Shown one piece after another: positions 11,252-23,829 of a stretch of DNA of 64,000 nucleotides. The notes beneath the pieces were generated by a model. It was not told where the DNA came from and did no database searches. It worked only from the letters and a program-made list of their open reading frames with translations. Each line of letters opens with the position of its first letter. Within the stretch, counting starts at the first letter, position 1. Origin of the DNA: Auanema rhodensis (Eukaryota > Nematoda > Chromadorea > Rhabditida > Rhabditidae); NCBI GenBank assembly GCA_964057225.1, contig OZ059895.1, positions 124,001 to 188,000 of the forward strand, read 5' to 3'. Both the position numbers and the translations under genes were made by a program.

Positions 11252-12307
11252 TTTCAAAGTCATGGTTACCATGCACCAATATCAATAAAAATTTGTTGTT
11301 AGACTAATATGGACATGGGGAATCTAATTTTGAAAACCGCATCTCTTTATCTTTCACGTGAAGCGAGTTACAAACCAAGTGCACATCACGTGTACATTTA
11401 ATTAGCATAAATTAAAGTTCACGTAAATTTCAAAGTCATGGTTACCATGAACCAATATCAATAAAAATTTGTTTTTAGACTAATATGGACATGGGGAATC
11501 TAATTTTGAAAACCGCATCTCTTTATCTTTCACGTGAAGCGAGTTACATACCAAGTGCACATCACGTGTACATTTAATTAGCATAAATTAAAGTTCACGT
11601 AATTTTCAAAGTCATGGTTACCATGAACCAATATCAATAAAAATTTGTTTTTAGACTAATATGGACATGGGGAATCTAATTTTGAAAACCGCATCTCTTT
11701 ATCTTTCACGTGAAGCAAGTTACATACCAAGTGCACATCACGTGTACATTTAATTAGCATAAATTAAAGTTCACGTAAATTTCAAAGTCATGGTTACCAT
11801 GCACCAATATCAATAAAAATTTGTTGTTAGACTAATATGGACATGGGGAATCTAATTTTGAAAACCGCATCTCTTTATCTTTCACGTGAAGCGAGTTACA
11901 AACCAAGTGCACATCACGTGTACATTTAATTAGCATAAATTAAAGTTCACGTAAATTTCAAAGTCATGGTTACCATGAACCAATATCAATAAAAATTTGT
12001 TTTTAGACTAATATGGACATGGGGAATCTAATTTTGAAAACCGCATCTCTTTATCTTTCACGTGAAGCGAGTTACATACCAAGTGCACATCACGTGTACA
12101 TTTAATTAGCATAAATTAAAGTTCACGTAATTTTCAAAGTCATGGTTACCATGAACCAATATCAATAAAAATTTGTTTTTAGACTAATATGGACATGGGG
12201 AATCTAATTTTGAAAACCGCATCTCTTTATCTTTCACGTGAAGCAAGTTACATACCAAGTGCACATCACGTGTACATTTAATTAGCATAAATTAAAGTTC
12301 ACGTAAA
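11252..12307 (+). repeat. 528-bp trimeric higher-order repeat in satellite A
   Basis: Two consecutive trimers (11252-11779 and 11780-12307). Each is unit 1 with GCACC, TTGTTGTTAG and ACAAACC; unit 2 with GAACC and ACATACC, ending in GTAATTTTC; unit 3 with GAACC and GAAGCAAG. A GAAGCAAG unit precedes at 11076 and a related GCACC/TTGTTGTTAG unit follows at 12308, so the pattern is slightly longer than two copies. The same trimer occurs on the other strand at 25944-26999. Confidence 0.9.
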
Positions 12308-13363
12308 TTTCAAAGTCATGGTTACCATGCACCAATATCAATAAAAATTTGTTGTTAGACTAATATGGACATGGGAAATCTAATTTTGAAAACCGCATCT
12401 CTTTATCTTTCACGTGAAGCGAGTTACATACCAAGTGCACATCACGTGTACATTTAATTAGCTTAAATTAAAGTTCACGTAAATTTCAAAGTCATGGTTA
12501 CCATGCACCAATATCAATAAAAATTGGTTTTTAGACTAATATGGACATGGGGAATCTAATTTTGAAAATCGCATCTCTTTATCTTTCACGTGAAGCGAGT
12601 TACATACCAAGTGCACATCACGTGTACATTTAATTAGCATAAATTAAAGTTCACGTAAATTTCAAAGTCATGGTTACCATGCACCAATATCAATAAAAAT
12701 TGGTTTTTAGACTAATATGGACATGGGGAATCTAATTTTGAAAATCGCATCTCTTTATCTTTCACGTGAAGCGAGTTACATACCAAGTGCACATCACGTG
12801 TACATTTAATTAGCATAAATTAAAGTTCACGTAAATTTCAAAGTCATGGTTACCATGCACCAATATCAATAAAAATTGGTTTTTAGACTAATATGGACAT
12901 GGGGAATCTAATTTTGAAAACCGCATCTCTTTATCTTTCACGTGAAGCGAGTTACATACCAAGTGCACATCACGTGTACATTTAATTAGCATAAATTAAA
13001 GTTCACGTAAATTTCAAAGTCATGGTTACCATGAACCAATATCAATAAAAATTTGTTTTTAGACTAATATGGACATGGGGAATCTAAATTTGAAAACCGC
13101 ATCTCTTTATCTTTCACGTGAAGCGAGTTACATACCAAGTGCACATCACGTGTACATTTAATTAGCATAAATTAAAGTTCACGTAAATTTCAAAGTCATG
13201 GTTACCATGAACCAATATCAATAAAAATTTGTTTTTAGACTAATATGGACATGGGGAATCTAATTTTGAAAACCGCATCTCTTTATCTTTCACGTGAAGC
13301 GAGTTACATACCAAGTGCACATCACGTGTACATTTAATTAGCATAAATTAAAGTTCACGTAAA

Positions 13364-16300
13364 TTTCAAAGTCATGGTTACCATGCACCAATATCAATAA
13401 AAATTGGTTTTCAGACTAATATGGACATGGGGAATCTAATTTTAAAAATCGCATCTCTTTATCTTTCACGTGAAGCGAGTTACATACCAAGTGCACATCA
13501 CGTGTACATTTAATTAGCATAAATTAAAGTTCACGTAAATTTCAAAGTCATGGTTACCATGCACCAATATCAATAAAAATTGGTTTTTAGACTAATATGG
13601 ACATGGGGAATCTAATTTTGAAAATCGCATCTCTTTATCTTTCACGTGAAGCGAGTTACATACCAAGTGCACATCACGTGTACATTTAATTAGCATAAAT
13701 TAAAGTTCACGTAAATTTCAAAGTCATGGTTACCATGCACCAATATCAATAAAAATTGGTTTTTAGACTAATATGGACATGGGGAATCTAATTTTAAAAA
13801 TCGCATCTCTTTATCTTTCACGTGAAGCGAGTTACATACCAAGTGCACATCACGTGTACATTTAATTAGCATAAATTAAAGTTCACGTAAATTTCAAAGT
13901 CATGGTTACCATGAACCAATATCAATAAAAATTTGTTTTTAGACTAATATGGACATGGGGAATCTAAATTTGAAAACCGCATCTCTTTATCTTTCACGTG
14001 AAGCGAGTTACATACCAAGTGCACATCACGTGTACATTTAATTAGCATAAATTAAAGTTCACGTAAATTTCAAAGTCATGGTTACCATGAACCAATATCA
14101 ATAAAAATTTGTTTTTAGACTAATATGGACATGGGGAATCTAATTTTGAAAACCGCATCTCTTTATCTTTCACGTGAAGCGAGTTACATACCAAGTGCAC
14201 ATCACGTGTACATTTAATTAGCATAAATTAAAGTTCACGTAAATTTCAAAGTCATGGTTACCATGCACCAATATCAATAAAAATTGGTTTTTAGACTACT
14301 ATGGACATGGGGAATCTAATTTTGAAAATCGCATCTCTTTATCTTTCACGTGAAGCGAGTTACATACCAAGTGCACATCACGTGTACATTTAATTAGCAT
14401 AAATTAAAGTTCACGTAAATTTCAAAGTCATGGTTACCATGCACCAATATCAATAAAAATTGGTTTTTAGACTAATATGGACATGGGGAATCTAATTTTG
14501 AAAATCGCATCTCTTTATCTTTCACGTGAAGCGAGTTACATACCAAGTGCACATCACGTGTACATTTAATTAGCATAAATTAAAGTTCACGTAAATTTCA
14601 AAGTCATGGTTACCATGCACCAATATCAATAAAAATTGGTTTTTAGACTAATATGGACATGGGGAATCTAATTTTAAAAATCGCATCTCTTTATCTTTCA
14701 CGTGAAGCGAGTTACATACCAAGTGCACATCACGTGTACATTTAATTAGCATAAATTAAAGTTCACGTAAATTTCAAAGTCATGGTTACCATGAACCAAT
14801 ATCAATAAAAATTTGTTTTTAGACTAATATGGACATGGGGAATCTAAATTTGAAAACCGCATCTCTTTATCTTTCACGTGAAGCGAGTTACATACCAAGT
14901 GCACATCACGTGTACATTTAATTAGCATAAATTAAAGTTCACGTAAATTTCAAAGTCATGGTTACCATGAACCAATATCAATAAAAATTTGTTTTTAGAC
15001 TGATATGGACATGGGGAATCTAATTTTGAAAACCGCATCTCTTTATCTTTCACGTGAAGCGAGTTACATACCAAGTGCACATCACGTGTACATTTAATTA
15101 GCATAAATTAAAGTTCACGTAAATTTCAAAGTCATGGTTACCATGAACCAATATCAATAAAAATTTGTTTTTAGACTAATATGGACATGGGGAATCTAAT
15201 TTTGAAAACCGCATCTCTTTATCTTTCACGTGAAGCGAGTTACATACCAAGTGCACATCACGTGTACATTTAATTAGCATAAATTAAAGTTCACGTAAAT
15301 TTCAAAGTCATGGTTACCATGCACCAATATCAATAAAAATTGGTTTTTAGACTAATATGGACATGGGGAATCTAATTTTAAAAATCGCATCTCTTTATCT
15401 TTCACGTGAAGCGAGTTACATACCAAGTGCACATCACGTGTACATTTAATTAGCATAAATTAAAGTTCACGTAAATTTCAAAGTCATGGTTACCATGCAC
15501 CAATATCAATAAAAATTGGTTTTTAGACTAATATGGACATGGGGAATCTAATTTTGAAAATCGCATCTCTTTATCTTTCACGTGAAGCGAGTTACATACC
15601 AAGTGCACATCACGTGTACATTTAATTAGCATAAATTAAAGTTCACGTAAATTTCAAAGTCATGGTTACCATGCACCAATATCAATAAAAATTGGTTTTT
15701 AGACTAATATGGACATGGGGAATCTAATTTTAAAAATCGCATCTCTTTATCTTTCACGTGAAGCGAGTTACATACCAAGTGCACATCACGTGTACATTTA
15801 ATTAGCATAAATTAAAGTTCACGTAAATTTCAAAGTCATGGTTACCATGAACCAATATCAATAAAAATTTGTTTTTAGACTAATATGGACATGGGGAATC
15901 TAAATTTGAAAACCGCATCTCTTTATCTTTCACGTGAAGCGAGTTACATACCAAGTGCACATCACGTGTACATTTAATTAGCATAAATTAAAGTTCACGT
16001 AAATTTCAAAGTCATGGTTACCATGAACCAATATCAATAAAAATTTGTTTTTAGACTAATATGGACATGGGGAATCTAATTTTGAAAACCGCATCTCTTT
16101 ATCTTTCACGTGAAGCGAGTTACATACCAAGTGCACATCACGTGTACATTTAATTAGCATAAATTAAAGTTCACGTAAATTTCAAAGTCATGGTTACCAT
16201 GCACCAATATCAATAAAAATTGGTTTTTAGACTACTATGGACATGGGGAATCTAATTTTGAAAATCGCATCTCTTTATCTTTCACGTGAAGCGAGTTACA

Positions 16301-17059
16301 TACCAAGTGCACATCACGTGTACATTTAATTAGCATAAATTAAAGTTCACGTAAATTTCAAAGTCATGGTTACCATGCACCAATATCAATAAAAATTGGT
16401 TTTTAGACTAATATGGACATGGGGAATCTAATTTTGAAAATCGCATCTCTTTATCTTTCACGTGAAGCGAGTTACATACCAAGTGCACATCACGTGTACA
16501 TTTAATTAGCATAAATTAAAGTTCACGTAAATTTCAAAGTCATGGTTACCATGCACCAATATCAATAAAAATTGGTTTTTAGACTAATATGGACATGGGG
16601 AATCTAATTTTAAAAATCGCATCTCTTTATCTTTCACGTGAAGCGAGTTACATACCAAGTGCACATCACGTGTACATTTAATTAGCATAAATTAAAGTTC
16701 ACGTAAATTTCAAAGTCATGGTTACCATGAACCAATATCAATAAAAATTTGTTTTTAGACTAATATGGACATGGGGAATCTAAATTTGAAAACCGCATCT
16801 CTTTATCTTTCACGTGAAGCGAGTTACATACCAAGTGCACATCACGTGTACATTTAATTAGCATAAATTAAAGTTCACGTAAATTTCAAAGTCATGGTTA
16901 CCATGAACCAATATCAATAAAAATTTGTTTTTAGACTGATATGGACATGGGGAATCTAATTTTGAAAACCGCATCTCTTTATCTTTCACGTGAAGCGAGT
17001 TACATACCAAGTGCACATCACGTGTACATTTAATTAGCATAAATTAAAGTTCACGTAAA
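13364..17059 (+). repeat. 880-bp pentameric higher-order repeat in satellite A
   Basis: Unit types repeat every five monomers: three GCACC/TTGGTTTTTAG units ending in AAAATCGC (the third always with TTTTAAAAATCGC), then a GAACC unit with CTAAATTTGAAAACC, then a plain GAACC unit. Pentamers start at 13364, 14244, 15300 and 16180, with one extra monomer at 15124-15299. The rare variants GACTACTATGG (14244 and 16180 units) and GACTGATATGG (14948 and 16884 units) both recur at 1936 bp, so 5 + 1 + 5 monomers were copied as a block. Confidence 0.9.
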
Positions 17060-20000
17060 TTTCAAAGTCATGGTTACCATGCACCAATATCAATAAAAAT
17101 TGGTTTTTAGACTAATATGGACATGGGGAATCTAAATTTGAAAACCGCATCTCTTTATCTTTCACGTGAAGCGAGTTACATACCAAGTGCACATCACGTG
17201 TACATTTAATTAGCATAAATTAAAGTTCACGTAAATTTCAAAGTCATGGTTACCATGAACCAATATCAATAAAAATTTGTTTTTAGGCTAATATGGACAT
17301 GGGGAATCTAATTTTGAAAACCGCATCTCTTTATCTTTCACGTGAAGCGAGTTACATACCAAGTGCACATCACGTGTACATTTAATTAGCATAAATTAAA
17401 GTTCACGTAAATTTCAAAGTCATGGTTACCATGCACCAATATCAATAAAAATTGGTTTTTAGACTAATATGGACATGGGGAATCTAATTTTGAAAATCGC
17501 ATCTCTTTATCTTTCACGTGAAGCGAGTTACATACCAAGTGCACATCACGTGTACATTTAATTAGCATAAATTAAAGTTCACGTAAATTTCAAAGTCATG
17601 GTTACCATGCACCAATATCAATAAAAATTGGTTTTTAGACTAATATGGACATGGGGAATCTAATTTTGAAAATCGCATCTCTTTATCTTTCACGTGAAGC
17701 GAGTTACATACCAAGTGCACATCACGTGTACATTTAATTAGCATAAATAAAAGTTCACGTAAATTTCAAAGTCATGGTTACCATGAACCAATATCAATAA
17801 AAATTTGTTTTTAGACTAATATGGACATGGGAAATCTAAATTTGAAAACCGCATCTCTTTATCTTTCACGTGAAGCGAGTTACATACCAAGTGCACATCA
17901 CGTGTACATTTAATTAGCATAAATTAAAGTTCACGTAAATTTTAAAGTCATGGTTACCATGAACCAATATCAATAAAAATTTGTTTTTAGACTAATATGG
18001 ACATGGGGAATCTAATTTTGAAAACCGCATCTCTTTATCTTTCACGTGAAGCGAGTTACATACCAAGTGCACATCACGTGTACATTTAATTAGCATAAAT
18101 TAAAGTTCACGTAAATTTCAAAGTCATGGTTACCATGCACCAATATCAATAAAAATTGGTTTTTAGACTAATATGGACATGGGGAATCTAATTTTGAAAA
18201 TCGCATCTCTTTATCTTTCACGTGAAGCGAGTTACATACCAAGTGCACATCACGTGTACATTTAATTAGCATAAATTAAAGTTCACGTAAATTTCAAAGT
18301 CATGGTTACCATGCACCAATATCAATAAAAATTGGTTTTTAGACTAATATGGACATGGAAAATCTAATTTTGAAAATCGCATCTCTTTATCTTTCACGTG
18401 AAGCGAGTTACATACCAAGTGCACATCACGTGTACATTTAATTAGCATAAATTAAAGTTCACGTAAATTTCAAAGTCATGGTTACCATGAACCAATATCA
18501 ATAAAAATTTGTTTTTAGACTAATATGGACATGGGGAATCTAATTTTGAAAACCGCATCTCTTTATCTTTCACGTGAAGCGAGTTACATACCAAGTGCAC
18601 ATCACGTGTACATTTAATTAGCATAAATTAAAGTTCACGTAAATTTCAAAGTCATGGTTACCATGAACCAATATCAATAAAAATTTGTTTTTAGACTAAT
18701 ATGGACATGGGGAATCTAATTTTGAAAATCGCATCTCTTTATCTTTCACGTGAAGCGAGTTACATACCAAGTGCACATCACGTGTACATTTAATTAGCAT
18801 AAATTAAAGTTCACGTAAATTTCAAAGTCATGGTTACCATGCACCAATATCAATAAAAATTGGTTTTTAGACTAATATGGACATGGGGAATCTAATTTTG
18901 AAAATCGCATCTCTTTATCTTTCACGTGAAGCGAGTTACATACCAAGTGCACATCACGTGTACATTTAATTAGCATAAATTAAAGTTCACGTAAATTTCA
19001 AAGTCATGGTTACCATGAACCAATATCAATAAAAATTTGTTTTTAGACTAATATGGACATGGGGAATCTAATTTTGAAAACCGCATCTCTTTATCTTTCA
19101 CGTGAAGCGAGTTACATACCAAGTGCACATCACGTGTACATTTAATTAGCATAAATTAAAGTTCACGTAAATTTCAAAGTCATGGTTACCATGCACCAAT
19201 ATCAATAAAAATTGGTTTTTAGACTAATATGGACATGGGGAATCTAATTTTAAAAATCGCATCTCTTTATCTTTCACGTGAAGCGAGTTACATACCAAGT
19301 GCACATCACGTGTACATTTAATTAGCATAAATTAAAGTTCACGTAAATTTCAAAGTCATGGTTAACATGAACCAATATCAATAAAAATTTGTTTTTAGAC
19401 TAATATGGACATGGGGAATCTAAATTTGAAAACCGCATCTCTTTATCTTTCACGTGAAGCGAGTTACATACCAAGTGCACATCACGTGTACATTTAATTA
19501 GCATAAATTAAAGTTCACGTAAATTTCAAAGTCATGGTTACCATGAACCAATATCAATAAAAATTTGTTTTTAGACTAATATGGACATGGGGAATCTAAT
19601 TTTGAAAACCGCATCTCTTTATCTTTCACGTGAAGCGAGTTACATACCAAGTGCACATCACGTGTACATTTAATTAGCATAAATTAAAGTTCACGTAAAT
19701 TTCAAAGTCATGGTTACCATGCACCAATATCAATAAAAATTGGTTTTTAGACTAATATGGACATGGGGAATCTAAATTTGAAAACCGCATCTCTTTATCT
19801 TTCACGTGAAGCGAGTTACATACCAAGTGCACATCACGTGTACATTTAATTAGCATAAATTAAAGTTCACGTAAATTTCAAAGTCATGGTTACCATGAAC
19901 CAATATCAATAAAAATTTGTTTTTAGACTAATATGGACATGGGGAATCTAATTTTGAAAACCGCATCTCTTTATCTTTCACGTGAAGCGAGTTACATACC

Positions 20001-22515
20001 AAGTGCACATCACGTGTACATTTAATTAGCATAAATTAAAGTTCACGTAAATTTCAAAGTCATGGTTACCATGCACCAATATCAATAAAAATTGGTTTTT
20101 AGACTAATATGGACATGGGGAATCTAATTTTGAAAATCGCATCTCTTTATCTTTCACGTGAAGCGAGTTACATACCAAGTGCACATCACGTGTACATTTA
20201 ATTAGCATAAATTAAAGTTCACGTAAATTTCAAAGTCATGGTTACCATGCACCAATATCAATAAAAATTTGTTTTTAGACTAATATGGACATGGGGAATC
20301 TAATTTTGAAAACCGCATCTCTTTATCTTTCACGTGAAGCGAGTTACATACCAAGTGCACATCACGTGTACATTTAATTAGCATAAATTAAAGTTCACGT
20401 AAATTTCAAAGTCATGGTTACCATGCACCAATATCAATAAAAATTGGTTTTTAGACTAATATGGACATGGGGAATCTAATTTTGAAAATCGCATCTCTTT
20501 ATCTTTCACGTGAAGCGAGTTACATACCAAGTGCACATCACGTGTACATTTAATTAGCATAAATTAAAGTTCACGTAAATTTCAAAGTCATGGTTACCAT
20601 GCACCAATATCAATAAAAATTGGTTTTTAGACTAATATGGACATGGGGAATCTAATTTTGAAAATCGCATCTCTTTATCTTTCACGTGAAGCGAGTTACA
20701 TACCAAGTGCACATCACGTGTACATTTAATTAGCATAAATTAAAGTTCACGTAAATTTCAAAGTCATGGTTACCATGAACCAATATCAATAAAAATTTGT
20801 TTTTAGACTAATATGGACATGGGGAATCTAATTTTGAAAACCGCATCTCTTTATCTTTCACGTGAAGTGAGTTACATACCAAGTGCACATCACGTGTACA
20901 TTTAATTAGCATAAATTAAAGTTCACGTAAATTTCAAAGTCATGGTTACCATGCACCAATATCAATAAAAATTGGTTTTTAGACTAATATGGACATGGGG
21001 AATCTAAATTTGAAAACCGCATCTCTTTATCTTTCACGTGAAGCGAGTTACACACCAAGTGCACATCACGTGTACATTTAATTAGCATAAATTAAAGTTC
21101 ACGTAAATTTCAAAGTCATGGTTACCATGAACCAATATCAATAAAAATTTGTTTTTAGACTAATATGGACATGGGGAATCTAATTTTGAAAACCGCATCT
21201 CTTTATCTTTCACGTGAAGCGAGTTACATACCAAGTGCACATCACGTGTACATTTAATTAGCATAAATTAAAGTTCACGTAAATTTCAAAGTCATGGTTA
21301 CCATGCACCAATATCAATAAAAATTGGTTTTTAGACTAATATGGACATGGGGAATCTAATTTTGAAAATCGCATCTCTTTATCTTTCACGTGAAGCGAGT
21401 TACATACCAAGTGCACATCACGTGTACATTTAATTAGCATAAATTAAAGTTCACGTAAATTTCAAAGTCATGGTTACCATGCACCAATATCAATAAAAAT
21501 TGGTTTTTAGACTAATATGGACATGGGGAATCTAATTTTGAAAATCGCATCTCTTTATCTTTCACGTGAAGCGAGTTACATACCAAGTGCACATCACGTG
21601 TACATTTAATTAGCATAAATTAAAGTTCACGTAAATTTCAAAGTCATGGTTACCATGAACCAATATCAATAAAAATTTGTTTTTAGACTAATATGGACAT
21701 GGGGAATCTAAATTTGAAAACCGCATCTCTTTATCTTTCACGTGAAGCGAGTTACATACCAAGTGCACATCACGTGTACATTTAATTAGCATAAATTAAA
21801 GTTCACGTAAATTTCAAAGTCATGGTTACCATGAACCAATATCAATAAAAATTTGTTTTTAGACTAATATGGACATGGGGAATCTAATTTTGAAAACCGC
21901 ATCTCTTTATCTTTCAAGTGAAGCGAGTTACATACCAAGTGCACATCACGTGTACATTTAATTAGCATAAATTAAAGTTCACGTAAATTTCAAAGTCATG
22001 GTTACCATGCACCAATATCAATAAAAATTGGTTTTTAGACTAATATGGACATGGGGAATCTAATTTTGAAAATCGCATCTCTTTATCTTTCACGTGAAGC
22101 GAGTTACATACCAAGTGCACATCACGTGTACATTTAATTAGCATAAATTAAAGTTCACGTAAATTTCAAAGTCATGGTTACCATGAACCAATATCAATAA
22201 AAATTTGTTTTTGGACTAATATGGACATGGGGAATCTAATTTTGAAAACCGCATCTCTTTATCTTTCACGTGAAGCGAGTTACATACCAAGTGCACATCA
22301 CGTGTACATTTAATTAGCATAAATTAAAGTTCACGTAAATTTCAAAGTCATGGTTACCATGAACCAATATCAATAAAAATTTGTTTTTAGACTAATATGG
22401 ACATGGGGAATCTAATTTTGAAAACCGCATCTCTCTATCTTTCACGTGAAGCGAGTTACATACCAAGTGCACATCACGTGTACATTTAATTAGCATAAAT
22501 TAAAGTTCACGTAAA
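17060..22515 (+). repeat. Mixed-type domain of satellite A
   Basis: Thirty-one 176-bp monomers with no net indel. GCACC/TTGGTTTTTAG/AAAATCGC and GAACC/TTGTTTTTAG/AAAACCGC units alternate in groups of one or two without a stable higher-order period. Several units combine the front of one class with the back of the other: 17060, 19700 and 20932 have TTGGTTTTTAG with CTAAATTTGAAAACC, and 18644 has GAACC/TTGTTTTTAG with AAAATCGC. These suggest repeated exchange or conversion within monomers. Confidence 0.85.
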
Positions 22516-22712
22516 TTTCAAAGTCATGGTTACCATGCACCAATATCAATAAAAATTTGTTGTTAGACTAATATGGACATGGGGAATCTAATTTTGAAAA
22601 CCGCATCTCTTTATCTTTCACGTGAAGCGAGTTACATACCAAGTGCACATCACGTGTACATTTAATTAGCATAAATTTACATTTAATTGGCATAAATTAA
22701 AGTTCACGTAAA
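22516..22712 (+). repeat. Satellite A long unit 10 (197 bp)
   Basis: Isolated long unit with the insertion at 22677-22697, in the AATTAG...TTAAAG form of unit 1. The distance from unit 9 is 12341 bp, exactly 197 + 69 x 176. It marks the return of the left-hand domain type just before the inversion. Confidence 0.95.
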
Positions 22713-23817
22713 TTTCAAAGTCATGGTTACCATGAACCAATATCAATAAAAATTTGTTTTTAGACTAATATGGACATGGGGAATCTAATTTTGAAAACCG
22801 CATCTCTTTATCTTTCACGTGAAGCGAGTTACAAACCAAGTGCACATCACGTGTACATTTAATTAGCATAAATTAAAGTTCACGTAAATTTCAAAGTCAT
22901 GGTTACCATGAACCAATATCAATAAAAATTTGTTTTTAGACTAATATGGACATGGGGAATCTAATTTTGAAAACCGCATCTCTTTATCTTTCACGTGAAG
23001 CGAGTTACATACCAAGTGCACATCACGTGTACATTTAATTAGCATAAATTAAAGTTCACGTAAATTTCAAAGTCATGGTTACCATGAACCAATATCAATA
23101 AAAATTTGTTGTTAGACTAATATGGACATGGGGAATCTAATTTTGAAAACCGCATCTCTTTATCTTTCACGTGAAGCGAGTTACATACCAAGTGCACATC
23201 ACGTGTACATTTAATTAGCATAAATTAAAGTTCACGTAAATTCCAAAGTCATGGTTACCATGAACCAATATCAATAAAAATTTGTTTTTAAACTAATATG
23301 CACATGGGGAATCTAATTTTGAAAACCGCATCTCTTTATCTTTCACGTGAAGCGAGTTACATACCAAGTGCACATCACGTGTACATTTAATTAGCATAAA
23401 TTAAAGTTCACGTAAATTTCAAAGTCATGGTTACCATGAACCAATATCAATAAAAATTTGTTTTTAGACTAATATGGACATGGGGAATCTAATTTTGAAA
23501 ACCGCATCTCTTTATCTTTCACGTGAAGCGAGTTACATACCAAGTGCACATCACGTGTACATTTAATTAGCATAAATTAAAGTTCACGTAAATTTCAAAG
23601 TCATGGTTACCATGAACCAATATCAATAAAAATTTGTTTTTAGACTAATATGGACATGGGGAATCTAATTTTGAAAACCGCATCTCTCTATCTTTCACGT
23701 GAAGCGAGTTACATACCAAGTGCACATCACGTGTACATTTAATTAGCATAAATTAAAGTTCACGTAAATTTCAAAGTCATGGTTACCATGCACCAATATC
23801 AATAAAAATTTGTTGTT

Positions 23818-23829
23818 GTTTGTTGTTGG
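23818..23829. other. Satellite A inversion junction
   Basis: Forward units are intact up to TTTGTTGTT at 23809-23817, where AGACTAAT should follow. Instead, TTTGTTGTTG at 23809-23818 is repeated exactly at 23819-23828, followed by one G. Inverted monomers start at AATTTACGTGAAC (23830). The arms meet at different monomer phases: the forward arm stops about 49 bp into a unit and the inverted arm starts at a unit edge. So the centre is not a perfect palindrome. The 10-bp direct duplication resembles template slippage during end joining, or a replication switch. An assembly join is the main alternative. Confidence 0.85.

Larger units (their letters stand above)
7845..11603 (+). repeat. Tandem segmental duplication in satellite A, copy 2 (3759 bp)
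   Basis: Twenty-one monomers, including long units 7, 8 and 9, directly following copy 1. The offset to copy 1 grows from 3384 at the start, to 3407 after the 23-bp deletion, to 3583 and finally 3759 after each monomer missing from copy 1. The sum closes: 3384 + 23 + 2 x 176 = 3759. Private variants include GTGCCCCTCACG near 8698 and AAGAAGGACATG near 9701. Confidence 0.85.
1..23817 (+). repeat. Satellite A array, forward arm (176-bp monomer)
   Basis: Tandem array of an AT-rich monomer whose normal length is 176 bp. I took the word TTTCAAAG as unit start and stepped through the array (1, 177, 353, 529 and so on to 23769). This gives 134 complete monomers plus a 49-bp fragment. Length accounting closes exactly: 134 x 176, plus ten 21-bp insertions, minus a 23-bp deletion, a 2-bp deletion and a 1-bp deletion, equals 23768. 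One hand-counted unit (353-528) is 57/176 G+C. Units differ mainly at a few diagnostic sites: GCACC or GAACC after the dyad, TTGTTTTTAG / TTGTTGTTAG / TTGGTTTTTAG, and AAAACCGC or AAAATCGC. The 176-bp length fits one nucleosome plus linker, as in many centromeric satellites; a centromeric role is inference. The array continues beyond the left window edge. No reading frame longer than 60 codons is open. Confidence 0.98.

Noticed and set aside
14922-15104. 60-codon open frame on the minus strand
   Set aside because: The frame is closed by TAG in ordinary units; GACTGAT changes it to CAG. The start codon lies in the repeated GCATAAAT region of every unit.
16858-17040. 60-codon open frame on the minus strand, copy of 14922
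   Set aside because: Same single-base readthrough, carried along by the 1936-bp higher-order repeat.
23818-23829. TTG microsatellite or transposon terminus at the A junction
   Set aside because: It is only two copies of a 10-bp word taken from the neighbouring unit. No terminal inverted repeat or target-site duplication is present.
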